From positions 53,006 through 117,005 of the forward strand of contig JAFWEP010000028.1 in NCBI GenBank assembly GCA_017512885.1: DNA of 64,000 nucleotides. The letters are read 5' to 3'. The notes under the pieces are model-generated. The model searched no databases and was not told the DNA's origin. It saw only the letters and a program-made list of their open reading frames with translations. This document shows, piece by piece, positions 24,660 to 33,276 of the stretch. The number at the start of each line of letters is the position of its first letter. Position 1 is the first letter of the stretch. This DNA is from Erysipelotrichaceae bacterium (GTDB lineage: Bacteria > Bacillota_I > Bacilli_A > Erysipelotrichales > Erysipelotrichaceae). A program made the position numbers and the translations under genes.

Positions 24660-25010
24660 ATACCGAACGAATCATAAGCCATGTTCTGTACCTTGCGGTG
24701 GCAGTCATTTATCTGCATATCGCTATGCCCCGGGTCCGCTTCCGTTTCGCTTTCCCAGGTTCCCCTACCAAATTTGGGTTTCTCGCTTGCGGGGTTTATC
24801 ACGTTCCACCCCTTCCGTTTCCGGAAGGATCGTCTCTTTGACACTTTTACAGGCTCCCTCCATAGTTTCCCTTAGGAGTTATGCCAGCCGTCAGGATCGC
24901 TCCTGCCTGAACTTATCGTTTCGTTCAGCACAAACACTACGTCCGTCGCAGGACGTGCGAGCATGGACTTTCCTCTGGCTCACGCCAGCGGCTGCCTCAT
25001 CGTTGGTTTC
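24660..25010 (-). ncRNA. rnpB: RNase P RNA (type B)
   Basis: Catalytic RNA that trims the 5' end of pre-tRNAs. On the minus strand the conserved P4-region signature AGAGGAAAGTCCATGCTCGC is near the 5' end. The middle has GAAACCCAAATTTGGTAGGGG, and ACAGAACATGGCTTA closes the 3' half, which pairs with the 5' P4 strand. Length is about 350 nt. It follows gpsB directly, as in Bacillus. Ends are approximate. The open frames in this stretch are not genes. Confidence 0.95.
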
Positions 25011-25011
25011 T

Positions 25012-25326
25012 TTACTTGCCGAAGACCTCTTCTTCCAGACGGGACACCCGTTTGAGCAGATCGACCGAACTGTAGGATGTGGTATTGGTCAGATCGATCG
25101 CCTTCTGTTTGCCCTGTAAGGTCAGGATCTGTTTCCGGGCTTCATCCAGTTCCCGGGTCAGTTCTTCTGCTTTCGCGCTCAGTTCTTCATAACCGGCGGC
25201 AAAGGTCTGATAATCTTCCAGAATGACATCAAGAAATTCATCGACTTCCTTCGCAGAATAACCCTTGAAATCCACATTGAAGGTCTTTTCCAGGATCTGT
25301 TCCGGGGTCAGGTTCAGTTTTTCCAT
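25012..25326 (-). CDS. gpsB: Cell-cycle protein GpsB (DivIVA family)
   Basis: A 104-residue DivIVA-like protein. The N-terminal membrane-binding and partner domain (MEKLNLTPEQILEKTFNVDF, then GYSAKEVDEFLDVILEDY) is followed by coiled coil (about 45-80) and a short C-terminal helix. GpsB links class A PBPs with the division machinery, which fits the divergent recU-pbp1A pair nearby. The start is 25326, with AAGGAG upstream, and not an earlier in-frame ATG. rnpB follows immediately, the Bacillus order, which favours GpsB over DivIVA itself. Confidence 0.88.
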   Translation of the reverse strand: MEKLNLTPEQILEKTFNVDFKGYSAKEVDEFLDVILEDYQTFAAGYEELSAKAEELTRELDEARKQILTLQGKQKAIDLTNTTSYSSVDLLKRVSRLEEEVFGK

Positions 25327-25348
25327 AAAAGTGATCTCCTTGCCTATG

Positions 25349-25377
25349 ATTCTACGCTTCTTGGGAGGCTTTCGCAA
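25349..25377 (-). promoter_or_regulatory. Promoter of gpsB
   Basis: TTGCGA (25372-25377), 17 bp, TAGAAT (25349-25354) on the minus strand. Confidence 0.65.
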
Positions 25378-25383
25378 GCCAAC

Positions 25384-25412
25384 TAGAAATTTCACTTTGA
25401 TATAGATATAAT
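25384..25412 (+). promoter_or_regulatory. Candidate promoter of recU-pbp1A
   Basis: TAGAAA, 17 bp, perfect TATAAT (25407-25412) on the plus strand. The -35 is weak. Confidence 0.5.
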
Positions 25413-25429
25413 GTGGTGCAGGGCTAAGA

Positions 25430-25996
25430 ATGAAGTATCCGAATTCACGCCGGACCTACGAAAAGACTGCCGTTCACGATACCTCCCGGCGGGGCATGAG
25501 TTTCGAGGCAGACATCAACCAGAGCAACCTCAGCTATCTCTCTGAGGATCTGGCCGTCGTGCACAAGAAGCCGACACCGGTCACCATCGTAAAGGTCGAT
25601 TATCCGCGCCGTTCGGCGGCAAAGATCACCGAAGCCTACTTCAAATTACCCTCTACGACGGATTACAACGGGATCTACAAATCCCGCTATATTGATTTTG
25701 AAGCCAAGGAATGCCATGCCGAGCATTCCTTCCCTTTTTCCTCCATCCATCCCCATCAGGTCGAGCATCTGCGGGCTGTCGTCCGCCACGGCGGCATCGC
25801 CTTCCTGCTCCTTCGCATGGTGATGTACGGAGAGGATTACCTGATCAAAGCAGAAGACTTCCTGTCCTACTACGACAGCAAGCAGCGCAAATCGCTGCCC
25901 TACGAATGGATCAGGGAGAACGGACATCCGATCCCCTTCCGCCTGCAGGCTCCGGTAGATTATTTAAAGGTGCTCGATCAGGTCTACGACTTATAG
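25430..25996 (+). CDS. recU: Holliday junction resolvase RecU
   Basis: Resolves four-way DNA junctions in recombination and helps chromosome segregation. It has 188 residues. The core AVVHKKPTPVTIVKVDYP (about 44-61), STTDYNGIYKSRYIDFEAKEC (about 79-99 with catalytic D/E/K) and FPFSSIHPHQVEHL match Bacillus RecU closely. It lies 9 bp upstream of pbp1A, a classic pairing. Confidence 0.95.
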   Translation: MKYPNSRRTYEKTAVHDTSRRGMSFEADINQSNLSYLSEDLAVVHKKPTPVTIVKVDYPRRSAAKITEAYFKLPSTTDYNGIYKSRYIDFEAKECHAEHSFPFSSIHPHQVEHLRAVVRHGGIAFLLLRMVMYGEDYLIKAEDFLSYYDSKQRKSLPYEWIRENGHPIPFRLQAPVDYLKVLDQVYDL

Positions 25997-26005
25997 GAGG
26001 ACCCT

Positions 26006-29000
26006 ATGACCAAAAAGACCACGGTCAGTAAAAAGAAAAAAAGAAAGATCAACAAACTACACATCTGGGCAGTGATCGTCTCCGTCATCTGTATCTTCGA
26101 GATCTGCGGCCTGATCGGCGGCGGCATCTTCGCCATCAGCATGCTGAAGGACAAGCCGGATTTCGACATCAACGATTTCCAGAACCAGCAGTCCTCGGAG
26201 ATCTACGATGCCAAAGGCAACGTCATTGCCGAACTGGGCATGACCATCCGTGAGAACATCTCCTACGATGAGATGCCCAACGTCCTGATCGATGCCTTCG
26301 TGGCGGTCGAAGACTCCCGCTACTTCGAACACAACGGCTTCGACATGGTCCGTTTCACGGCCGCCCTCATCAACAACATCCGTACCCTGAGCTTCTCCCA
26401 GGGCGGTTCCACCTTCTCCATGCAGCTGGTCAAGAACACCTACTTCGTGGATGACGAAGCCGGCATCAACGCCCCCAAGAAGGTCAGCCGGAAGGTCCAG
26501 GAGATCGCTCTGGCGATGGAACTGGAACGCAACACCAACAAGAAGAACATCTTCGAGCTCTACGTCAACAAGCTAAACTTCGGCGGCGACCGCAACATCC
26601 GCGGTGTTGAGAAAGCCGCCGAATACTACTTCGGCAAGAGCGTCAAGGAACTGAACCTCACCGAATCCGCTTTATTAGCCGGGGTCATCAATGCCCCCTA
26701 CCGCTACAACCCCTTCAACTTCCTGGACAATGCGACTGCCCGCCGCAACACCGTCCTCTACCAGATGCTGAACCACGGCTACATCACCTTCGATGAATAC
26801 CAGCTGGCGCGCTGTGTCAAGGTCGAAGACCTGCTGGTCTCCGAGGCTGACCGCCGCCGGAGCGGCGAGGGCATCGCCAATCAGGCCTACATCGATGCGG
26901 TCATCGCCGAGGTGGCAGAGCTGACCAACCTCGATCCCTATACCACCCCGATGCGGATCTATACCTACATGGATCCGGAGGTACAGGCTCTGGCCGATCA
27001 GATCGAAGCCGGCAATGTCGAAGACTTTGAGTGGCCGGATGAGGATATCGAGATCGCTTCCCTCTCCGTCAACAACCATACCGGCGCCATCAATGCGATC
27101 GTCGGCGGCCGCAACTATGCGGACGGCGGTGAACTGCTGCTGAACCACGCTACGGCCCAGTTCAAACAGCCCGGTTCCTCCATCAAGCCGATCATCGACT
27201 ACGCTCCCGCCTTCGAACATCTGGGCTGGGCCACGAGCCACGTGCTGGTCGACAAGCCGATCGTCTACTCCGGCACTTCCGCCGTCATCCACAACTCCAA
27301 CGGACGCTGGGTCGGGGAAGTCACCCTGCGCGATGCGGTCGGCAATTCGCTGAATACCCCGGCCATCCAGACTCTGGAGCAGGTCATCGCCAATACTTCC
27401 GTCAGTGAGATGGTAGCCTACCTCAACGACATGGGCTTCGATCAGGTCACGACCGAGAACTTCAATATCCAGTTCGGTATCGGCGGCGGCGAACTGGCAG
27501 TCTCCGTCCAGCAGATGGCCGGAGCACAGGCTGCCCTGATCAATGCCGGTCAGTACATCCCGCCCCACACCATCGAACGCATCGAATACCTCAACGGCCG
27601 TGCTCCGACAGTACCGGCCTACACTCCCAAGCAGGCGATCAGCGCTCAGGCCGCCTACCTGATGAGTGACATCCTCTACACCAACGTCTACGGCGGCTAT
27701 GCCAACCTGATGCAGATCCTGCGCGATGAGTATCCGGTCTATGCCAAGACCGGCACCACCGACTGGGGCACCGATGGCGCTGTCTACGGCATCCCCACCG
27801 GTTCCATCAAGGATGCCTGGATGATCGCTTCCACCAATGACTACACCGTGGCTACCTGGCTGGGTTACGAAAAAGCCAGCAGCGACAAACAGTCCTACAT
27901 CCTGATGGACGTCTATCTCTCCAACATCCAGGGAAAGATCACGAACCTCTTGACCGACAAGAACGTCGAGATGTACGGGGTGCCGGACAAGATCGCCCGG
28001 CCCAACGGCATCACCTGGATCGAGCACATCCTGGGCACCTACCCCTATGTCGCCCCGATCGAAGGCATGGATGAACAGTACATCACCAGCGGCATGATCA
28101 AGGAAGAGAGCGCCCATCTGGTCTCTCCGGAAAAGATCTCTGTCGATAAGATCGACGAAGCCGGTGCCAAGGCCGAACTGAAGAACGGCGAGAATGCGCT
28201 GGACTACGAACTGAGCCTGACCTGGCCGGCCTACCCGGATGCCTCCAAGCTGCAGGTCTCCGACGGCAGCTTGGACATCTCCCTCTACCGCAGCGACGGT
28301 TCGGTGATGATCGAGGCCTGGGGCCGCAAGCTCTTCGATTACTCCTGGGTCTTCGGTCCGGTCCGCTACTTCGCCGATATCCAGATCAACCAGAACGAAC
28401 CGATCCGCATCACCGAAGAGAACACCACCCATACCGAAAAGGTCGAGGTCAAGCCCGGTGATACGATCGAGACCTGCCTCTACTACGCTTACGAGAAGAA
28501 CCCGGAAGTCCGTTCCGAGAACTCCGCCTGCAGTTCCTACACCCTGCAGGACAGCGCCGTGAACTTCACCCTGCCCGGTCCGGGCATGACCCGCGAACAG
28601 CTGGAACAGTATCCGACCTTCGTCAACTACGGCATCCAGCTGAACTTCAACGAATTCGAAGTCGCCTCCTCCAGTGAACTGGGAGCCTACACCTTCGAGC
28701 TCACCTACGGCGGCAACACTCAGAAGAAGAATGCCGGCGAAACGATCGAAGGCATCATGCAGAGCGAGCTCTACAACGCCGCTCTGACCGTGAACTTCCC
28801 GGTCCTGAAGACCCAGGTCATCACCCTGACCAGCGACCGCAGCGGTACTTTAAACGAAGGCGAAACGATCACCTTCACCGCCGAAGGTCTTGACGGCACC
28901 GCCTACTGGCAGATCGATCCCACTTCCAACATCTCCTACGAACAGGGCGAAAACAACGTGAAGATCACGGTCGTCGCACAGGGCGAGGAAGAGATCAGCG

Positions 29001-29119
29001 TCTCCGTCAAGGTCACCGACAACAACACCGGTCTCTCCCAGCGTTCTTCCTTCAAGATCGCTGCCAAGGCCGCTCCGGAACCGGAGACTCCGGAAGAACC
29101 GGAAGCTCCCTCCGAGTAA
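26006..29119 (+). CDS. Class A penicillin-binding protein
   Basis: Bifunctional peptidoglycan glycosyltransferase and transpeptidase; 1037 residues, longer than Bacillus PBP1. A cytoplasmic basic start and one membrane helix (about 20-45) lead to the GT51 domain with Glu102 in EDSRYFEHNGF and GGSTFSMQLVKN near 131-142. The transpeptidase has S391-S-I-K394, SLN near 449, and K581-T-G. After it, about residues 690-1020 form beta-rich modules, the last resembling a PKD or Ig fold, and end in a Pro/Glu tail. It is the ponA-type PBP next to recU. The long C-terminal extension may bind wall polymer. Confidence 0.93.
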   Translation: MTKKTTVSKKKKRKINKLHIWAVIVSVICIFEICGLIGGGIFAISMLKDKPDFDINDFQNQQSSEIYDAKGNVIAELGMTIRENISYDEMPNVLIDAFVAVEDSRYFEHNGFDMVRFTAALINNIRTLSFSQGGSTFSMQLVKNTYFVDDEAGINAPKKVSRKVQEIALAMELERNTNKKNIFELYVNKLNFGGDRNIRGVEKAAEYYFGKSVKELNLTESALLAGVINAPYRYNPFNFLDNATARRNTVLYQMLNHGYITFDEYQLARCVKVEDLLVSEADRRRSGEGIANQAYIDAVIAEVAELTNLDPYTTPMRIYTYMDPEVQALADQIEAGNVEDFEWPDEDIEIASLSVNNHTGAINAIVGGRNYADGGELLLNHATAQFKQPGSSIKPIIDYAPAFEHLGWATSHVLVDKPIVYSGTSAVIHNSNGRWVGEVTLRDAVGNSLNTPAIQTLEQVIANTSVSEMVAYLNDMGFDQVTTENFNIQFGIGGGELAVSVQQMAGAQAALINAGQYIPPHTIERIEYLNGRAPTVPAYTPKQAISAQAAYLMSDILYTNVYGGYANLMQILRDEYPVYAKTGTTDWGTDGAVYGIPTGSIKDAWMIASTNDYTVATWLGYEKASSDKQSYILMDVYLSNIQGKITNLLTDKNVEMYGVPDKIARPNGITWIEHILGTYPYVAPIEGMDEQYITSGMIKEESAHLVSPEKISVDKIDEAGAKAELKNGENALDYELSLTWPAYPDASKLQVSDGSLDISLYRSDGSVMIEAWGRKLFDYSWVFGPVRYFADIQINQNEPIRITEENTTHTEKVEVKPGDTIETCLYYAYEKNPEVRSENSACSSYTLQDSAVNFTLPGPGMTREQLEQYPTFVNYGIQLNFNEFEVASSSELGAYTFELTYGGNTQKKNAGETIEGIMQSELYNAALTVNFPVLKTQVITLTSDRSGTLNEGETITFTAEGLDGTAYWQIDPTSNISYEQGENNVKITVVAQGEEEISVSVKVTDNNTGLSQRSSFKIAAKAAPEPETPEEPEAPSE

Positions 29120-29121
29120 AC

Positions 29122-29159
29122 AAAAAACGATGGATCACAGTGATCCATCGTTTTCTTTT
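29122..29159. terminator. Bidirectional terminator of pbp1A and Asp23 genes
   Basis: AAAACGATGGATCAC/GTGATCCATCGTTTT hairpin with T-runs on both strands between converging genes. Confidence 0.9.
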
Positions 29160-29162
29160 CCT

Positions 29163-29492
29163 CTATTTCTCGTTCTTTTCGGTCACGAAGCCGACGATAT
29201 CGAGGTTGATGTCCTTGCAGTCGACACCGGTCATCCAGAGGATATCCTCATGGATCTTGTCCTGCAGACCGCCGCAGACTTCCGCAACGTTGCAGCCTAA
29301 GCGCAGCTTCAGCAGAAGGTTCAGGGTCAGCTGCTGATCGGAAAGCTTGCTGGTGACGTAGTCATTCTCTTTCTTGGCCGGAATGACGTCCTCATTCCGC
29401 GATACCTCGATCTGTACGATATTCTTGAAGACATCGCTGCTTAAGGCAGCCGTCCCTTTCGGGGATTCTTTATCGATACGAATATATTCCAT
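29163..29492 (-). CDS. Asp23/Gls24 family protein
   Basis: A 109-residue Asp23/Gls24-family protein (alkaline-shock/envelope stress group), cytosolic with no signal. The N-terminus is 'MEYIRIDKESPKG' and the core includes LSDQQLTLNLLLKLRLGCNVAEVCGGLQDKI (partly shown), the typical strand-helix end of the family. The start at 29492 has GGAGGGAACC upstream. An earlier in-frame start would overlap the RsmF-like gene. The gene is cotranscribed with it, 20 bp behind. Confidence 0.8.
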   Translation of the reverse strand: MEYIRIDKESPKGTAALSSDVFKNIVQIEVSRNEDVIPAKKENDYVTSKLSDQQLTLNLLLKLRLGCNVAEVCGGLQDKIHEDILWMTGVDCKDINLDIVGFVTEKNEK

Positions 29493-29512
29493 GGTTCCCT
29501 CCGTTTTTTTCA

Positions 29513-30793
29513 TTATACCATCCTCCTCAGGCCTTTAGGATATTTGTTTTTTAAGCGCCCCTGGACCGACTTTCCGTAGCCGAGGGGAAATCCCCCGTAC
29601 GTCAGGGAAACATAGCCCTGCGGCCCTGTAAAGGGGATCTCCAGCCCTTTGAGGATCTGTTCGTACTCTTCTTTGCTTACTTCATAGCTCTTCCGGAAAT
29701 GACCCTGCAGGTCATTGGCCCGGTAGAGACAGTGGGCAGGCAGGAAATTCCCTTTCTGCAGATCGCCGGCATAGATCCCGCTCCTCAGACAGGGCAGGGA
29801 GATCTCCGGCAAGGGCGTCCGGGAGAGGAAGATGCGCTCCTTATTGCGGTAGAGATGAAAGTCCTGCAGATCGCTCTCTTCCTTCAGGAAGCGTTCGGCT
29901 TCCGGACACTTGTCTTCTTTGCGCAGCGGGAGTTTTTTATAAGGCGTCCCTTCCTTGCGGAAGAGAGCCATGAACTGGCCTTCGCTGCCGTGCTGGAAGG
30001 AGAGCTTCCAGCTCTTTTTGCCGTTGGGCAGCGTCTCTGAACAGAGATCAGGATACTTCTCCAGGAAGAAAGAGACGTTCTCTTCGTCTTCCTCCGGAGC
30101 GAAGGTACAGGTGCTGTAGAGGATCTGTCCGCCCGGCGCACAGAGCGCATAGGCCGCTTCAAAGATCTCCTGCTGCCTTCTGGCGCACGCTTCGATATTG
30201 GCAAGGCTGTATTCCTGCAAGATCCTGTCATCCTTGCGGATCATCCCCTCTCCCGAACAGGGCGCATCAAGGATCACGAGATCGGCGCTCTCCGGCAGCC
30301 TGCGGGCGATCTCCTTTGGGGCCAGCGAAGTGACCAGGGCATTGCCGAAACCCATCCGTTCGATGTTGGAGGAGAGGATCTCCGCCCGTTTGTAGCTGAT
30401 GTCATTGGCCAGGAGGAAGGATCCCTGCGGCAGCCGGCGCAGGAGACCGCAGCTCTTGCCGCCGGGAGCGGCACAGAGATCGGCGGCGAATCGGACTCCC
30501 GAAAGATCCGGCAGTTCGGCCGGCAGGGAAGCGCTCGGCTCCTGTCCGTAGAGCAGGCCCAGTTCAAAGGTTGGATGACGGCCTATCTTTTCACAGTGAT
30601 GGTACCAGGCATGGGGATTGCGGGGGTAAGGTTCGTAGGGGAAATCGCAGAACTTCAGCAGTTCTTCCTCGCTGCCCTTCTGCGTATTCAGAAAGAAACC
30701 GTCTCTTGCCGGTTCCTCCAGAGCCTTGAAAAAGGCTTCCTGTTCCTCAGGAAAGTACGCTTTGGCCCGTTCAGTGAAAAGCGCTGACTTCAT
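29513..30793 (-). CDS. RsmF-like rRNA m5C methyltransferase
   Basis: NOL1/NOP2/Sun-family enzyme that methylates cytosine C5 in rRNA, using SAM; 426 residues. The nucleophile and release cysteines lie in DAPCSGEGMIRKDD (about 192-205) and STCTFAPEEDEE (about 238-249), and CAAPGGKSCGLL marks SAM motif I. The C-terminal ~120 residues form the RNA-binding domain with 'ANDLQGHF' and 'YVSLTYGGFPLGYGK'. The start at 30793 with GGAGGGG upstream overlaps ribF by 23 bp. The exact target site is not predicted. Confidence 0.9.
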   Translation of the reverse strand: MKSALFTERAKAYFPEEQEAFFKALEEPARDGFFLNTQKGSEEELLKFCDFPYEPYPRNPHAWYHHCEKIGRHPTFELGLLYGQEPSASLPAELPDLSGVRFAADLCAAPGGKSCGLLRRLPQGSFLLANDISYKRAEILSSNIERMGFGNALVTSLAPKEIARRLPESADLVILDAPCSGEGMIRKDDRILQEYSLANIEACARRQQEIFEAAYALCAPGGQILYSTCTFAPEEDEENVSFFLEKYPDLCSETLPNGKKSWKLSFQHGSEGQFMALFRKEGTPYKKLPLRKEDKCPEAERFLKEESDLQDFHLYRNKERIFLSRTPLPEISLPCLRSGIYAGDLQKGNFLPAHCLYRANDLQGHFRKSYEVSKEEYEQILKGLEIPFTGPQGYVSLTYGGFPLGYGKSVQGRLKNKYPKGLRRMV

Positions 30794-31694
30794 CGGTCCC
30801 CTCCCGGATCTGTTCTTCATCCTGCGCAAGCTGCTGTTTCAGCGCTTCGAGCGACGCGAAACGCCTCTCTCCGCGCAGATAGTGCAGGAAATAGACGCAC
30901 AGGACTTCCCCGTAGATATCTTCCTCAAAGTCCAGCAGATGGACTTCCAGTGACTTCTTTTTCCCGTCCACGATCGTCGGGTTGTCGCCGAAGTTGATCA
31001 TCGCCTGATAGAGCTGACCGTGGATCTCGGCGTAACCGCTGTAGACGCCCGGCAGCGGCAGTAACTGCTCAGGATGGTAAGCGATATTGGCCGTCGGGTA
31101 GCCCATTTTGCGGCCGTTGCGCAGGCCGCTGACCACTTCTCCCTGCAAGAAGAAGGAGTAGCCCAGCAGGCGGTTGGCTTCTTCGATCTTTCCTTCTGCG
31201 AGACAATTGCGGATGCGGGTCGAAGAGATCTTGCCTTCGTCGCTCACTTCTTCGATGCAGCGTACTTCATAATTGCCTGCTGCAAGCGTCTTCGCATCTC
31301 CGGCGCCTTTCGCACCGTAATGGAAATCAAAACCGCAGATCAGTGTCTTCAGCTGCAGTTTCTCCAGGATCTTCTGCCGGAAGTCTTCCGGTGAAAGAGA
31401 AGCCATCTCTTTCGTGAAATCCAGGATATAGACGAGCTCGATGCCGGCCTTCTCGATCAGCGAGAGACGGGTCGCATAATCCTGGATATGCAGGTGGACC
31501 TCTCCGGTCAGCACATCCAGCGGATCGGGATAGAAGGTGATCAAAGCACTCTTCACCCCTTTTTCGGCTGCGGCCTTGACCGCTTCTGCCAGTAAAGCGC
31601 GGTGTCCGCGGTGCAGACCGTCGAAGTAGCCGATGCAGGCGCAGCATTCTTCCGCAGCGATCGGCTTTCCCAATGAGAGCGTGATCGTCTTCAT
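30771..31694 (-). CDS. ribF: Riboflavin kinase / FAD synthetase
   Basis: Bifunctional enzyme turning riboflavin into FMN and FAD; 307 residues. The N-terminal FMN adenylyltransferase nucleotidyl motif is IGYFDGLHRGHRALL (about 21-35), then TFYPDPLDVL. The riboflavin kinase domain (about 185-305) includes GYPTANI and SGYAEIHGQLYQAMINFGDNPT. Its ATG shares a base with the truB stop (TGATG). Part of the TrmH-like/truB/ribF/rsmF-like run. Confidence 0.95.
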   Translation of the reverse strand: MKTITLSLGKPIAAEECCACIGYFDGLHRGHRALLAEAVKAAAEKGVKSALITFYPDPLDVLTGEVHLHIQDYATRLSLIEKAGIELVYILDFTKEMASLSPEDFRQKILEKLQLKTLICGFDFHYGAKGAGDAKTLAAGNYEVRCIEEVSDEGKISSTRIRNCLAEGKIEEANRLLGYSFFLQGEVVSGLRNGRKMGYPTANIAYHPEQLLPLPGVYSGYAEIHGQLYQAMINFGDNPTIVDGKKKSLEVHLLDFEEDIYGEVLCVYFLHYLRGERRFASLEALKQQLAQDEEQIREGTDEVSAFH

Positions 31695-32539
31695 CAGAAG
31701 AGCCCCCGCAGGGAATGGTACTTCCCGTCTTCTCTTTTCTCGCAGACAGCCAGCGGCGTCTCCCCTTTCTTCAGGAAGACTCTCTCCGCCCCGCAGTCCA
31801 GGGACAGGGCCTTGCCGTTGCGGATATCGCGGTCATCTTCGACTTCGACCGTAACGTAACGCTTCTCCAGCAGTTCACAGAGCGAATGCAGGTGATAGTT
31901 CCCCTTCCGGACTTCTTCCAGGCTGTCACAGTCCGAAAGCGCCACATCATCGATGCGGCTGCGGCAGAGTGAAGTCAAAGTGCCGATATTGTTGAGTCTG
32001 GCCAGGATGTCCTTCATCAGCACCCGGATATAGGTGCCGGAAGAGACTTCTGCCCGGAAACGGATCGTATCCTCACGTAGAGAGAGCAGTTCCAGGGCAT
32101 AGACGGTGATCTCCCTTACGGGGATCTCAACTTCCTTCCCCTCCCGCTGATATTCGTAGAGCTTCTTTCCCTTGACCTTGATCGCCGAAGTCATCGGCGG
32201 TGTCTGAAGGGAAGTGCCTAAAAAGGAAGCGAACACTTCTTTCGCTTCTTCTTCACCGAAGAGCTTGATCTCCTCTTCCCGGATGAGCTTCCCGTCGATA
32301 TCCAGGGTATCGGTCTCCTGACCCAGTCTGGCTTCCGCAATGTATTCCTTGCGGTCGGTGACCAGGAACTGGTTGGCCTTGGTGGCCTTGTTGAGGAGGA
32401 TGATCATCACTCCCGTGGCATTGGGATCGAGGGTGCCGGTATGGCCGATGCTGCGGGTCCCGAAGACCGGACGCAGCGCGGCGCAGACGTCAAAAGAGGT
32501 CATGCCGGAGGGTTTATCGATATAAAGGACGTTCTTCAT
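31694..32539 (-). CDS. truB: tRNA pseudouridine-55 synthase
   Basis: Makes pseudouridine 55 in tRNAs; 281 residues. The catalytic Asp is in GTLDPNATGVM (about 40-50) and the pattern 'YIDKPSGMTSFDVCA' opens the protein. A thumb/insert, then a PUA-type C-terminal domain, complete it. The start at 32539 overlaps the stop of the upstream gene as ATGA and is better than a seven-codon longer frame. Confidence 0.95.
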   Translation of the reverse strand: MKNVLYIDKPSGMTSFDVCAALRPVFGTRSIGHTGTLDPNATGVMIILLNKATKANQFLVTDRKEYIAEARLGQETDTLDIDGKLIREEEIKLFGEEEAKEVFASFLGTSLQTPPMTSAIKVKGKKLYEYQREGKEVEIPVREITVYALELLSLREDTIRFRAEVSSGTYIRVLMKDILARLNNIGTLTSLCRSRIDDVALSDCDSLEEVRKGNYHLHSLCELLEKRYVTVEVEDDRDIRNGKALSLDCGAERVFLKKGETPLAVCEKREDGKYHSLRGLF

Positions 32540-33273
32540 GATTTCTTCTTTGCGTAGCACTGATGCAGGACGAGGGCGCTGTAGACCGGCAGCGGCAGTT
32601 CTCTGCCCTGCGGGATGGCGATATGGAAGGCTTCCCCTTTTTCGCTGTCAGCCGCTCCGTAAGCTCCCGGCAAGAGGATACTGTAGGGTTCCTGCGGCAG
32701 GAAGGAGCTCAGTTCCTCTCCTTCACAGGAATGCAGGACATAGCAGTGCTGCTGCGGGAAAGCGCGGCGGTAGTCGTCCAGGGTGTCGAAAGAGCGGATA
32801 CGGCAATGGAAGTATGCGCCCATCGAAGCCCGCACACAGCGCGGATCATAGAGATCCGCCGTGCAGCCGATCAGAGCGATATCGTGCTGATCGAAGGAGA
32901 CCGCACTGCGTAAGCAGGTGCCCAGTCCTCCTTCATCGGCAAAGCCCTTGAGCAGGATGTGACGGCCGGGCTGCAGTTCTTCCTCTTCGATGCGGAAGAG
33001 ACCGATCGCAAAACAGTTCTCTTTCACCGAGAGATGATGCAGGACGCTGTCATCGACCGTTAAAGGCACATGGTTCTCCTGACAGAGCTTCTTCAGTTCG
33101 GCCAGGAAGGCATTGTCATGGGCTCTGGAGGACAGAAAGACCTTCTCCAGCAGAGAAGGACGCTGCCGCAAGGCTTCGATCGTCAGGGACATGCCCAGAG
33201 TGTAGGAGAGGCTGTCGCCTTTACTGTATTTCTTCACGTCTTCTTTTATACCAGTTTTCTTTCCAAAAATCAT
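32536..33273 (-). CDS. SpoU/TrmH-type RNA 2'-O-methyltransferase
   Basis: A 245-residue SPOUT-knot RNA methyltransferase-like protein. The knot motifs are degenerate but visible: GFADEGGLGTCLRSA (N1-like), DPRCVRASMGAYFHC (motif 2) and LPGAYGAADSEKGEAFHIAIP (motif 3, shown in part). The RNA target is unknown. It begins the RNA-modification run and follows cls by three bases. Confidence 0.82.
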   Translation of the reverse strand: MIFGKKTGIKEDVKKYSKGDSLSYTLGMSLTIEALRQRPSLLEKVFLSSRAHDNAFLAELKKLCQENHVPLTVDDSVLHHLSVKENCFAIGLFRIEEEELQPGRHILLKGFADEGGLGTCLRSAVSFDQHDIALIGCTADLYDPRCVRASMGAYFHCRIRSFDTLDDYRRAFPQQHCYVLHSCEGEELSSFLPQEPYSILLPGAYGAADSEKGEAFHIAIPQGRELPLPVYSALVLHQCYAKKKS

Positions 33274-33276
33274 GCC

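Noticed and set aside
24599..24875. Small open frames inside the RNase P RNA region
   Set aside because: The sequence is the conserved core of rnpB, and RNA conservation explains it.
26675..28432. A 585-codon frame opposite the class A PBP gene
   Set aside because: Antisense shadow of pbp1A: rich in Asp/Val/Gly with no domain and no ribosome site.
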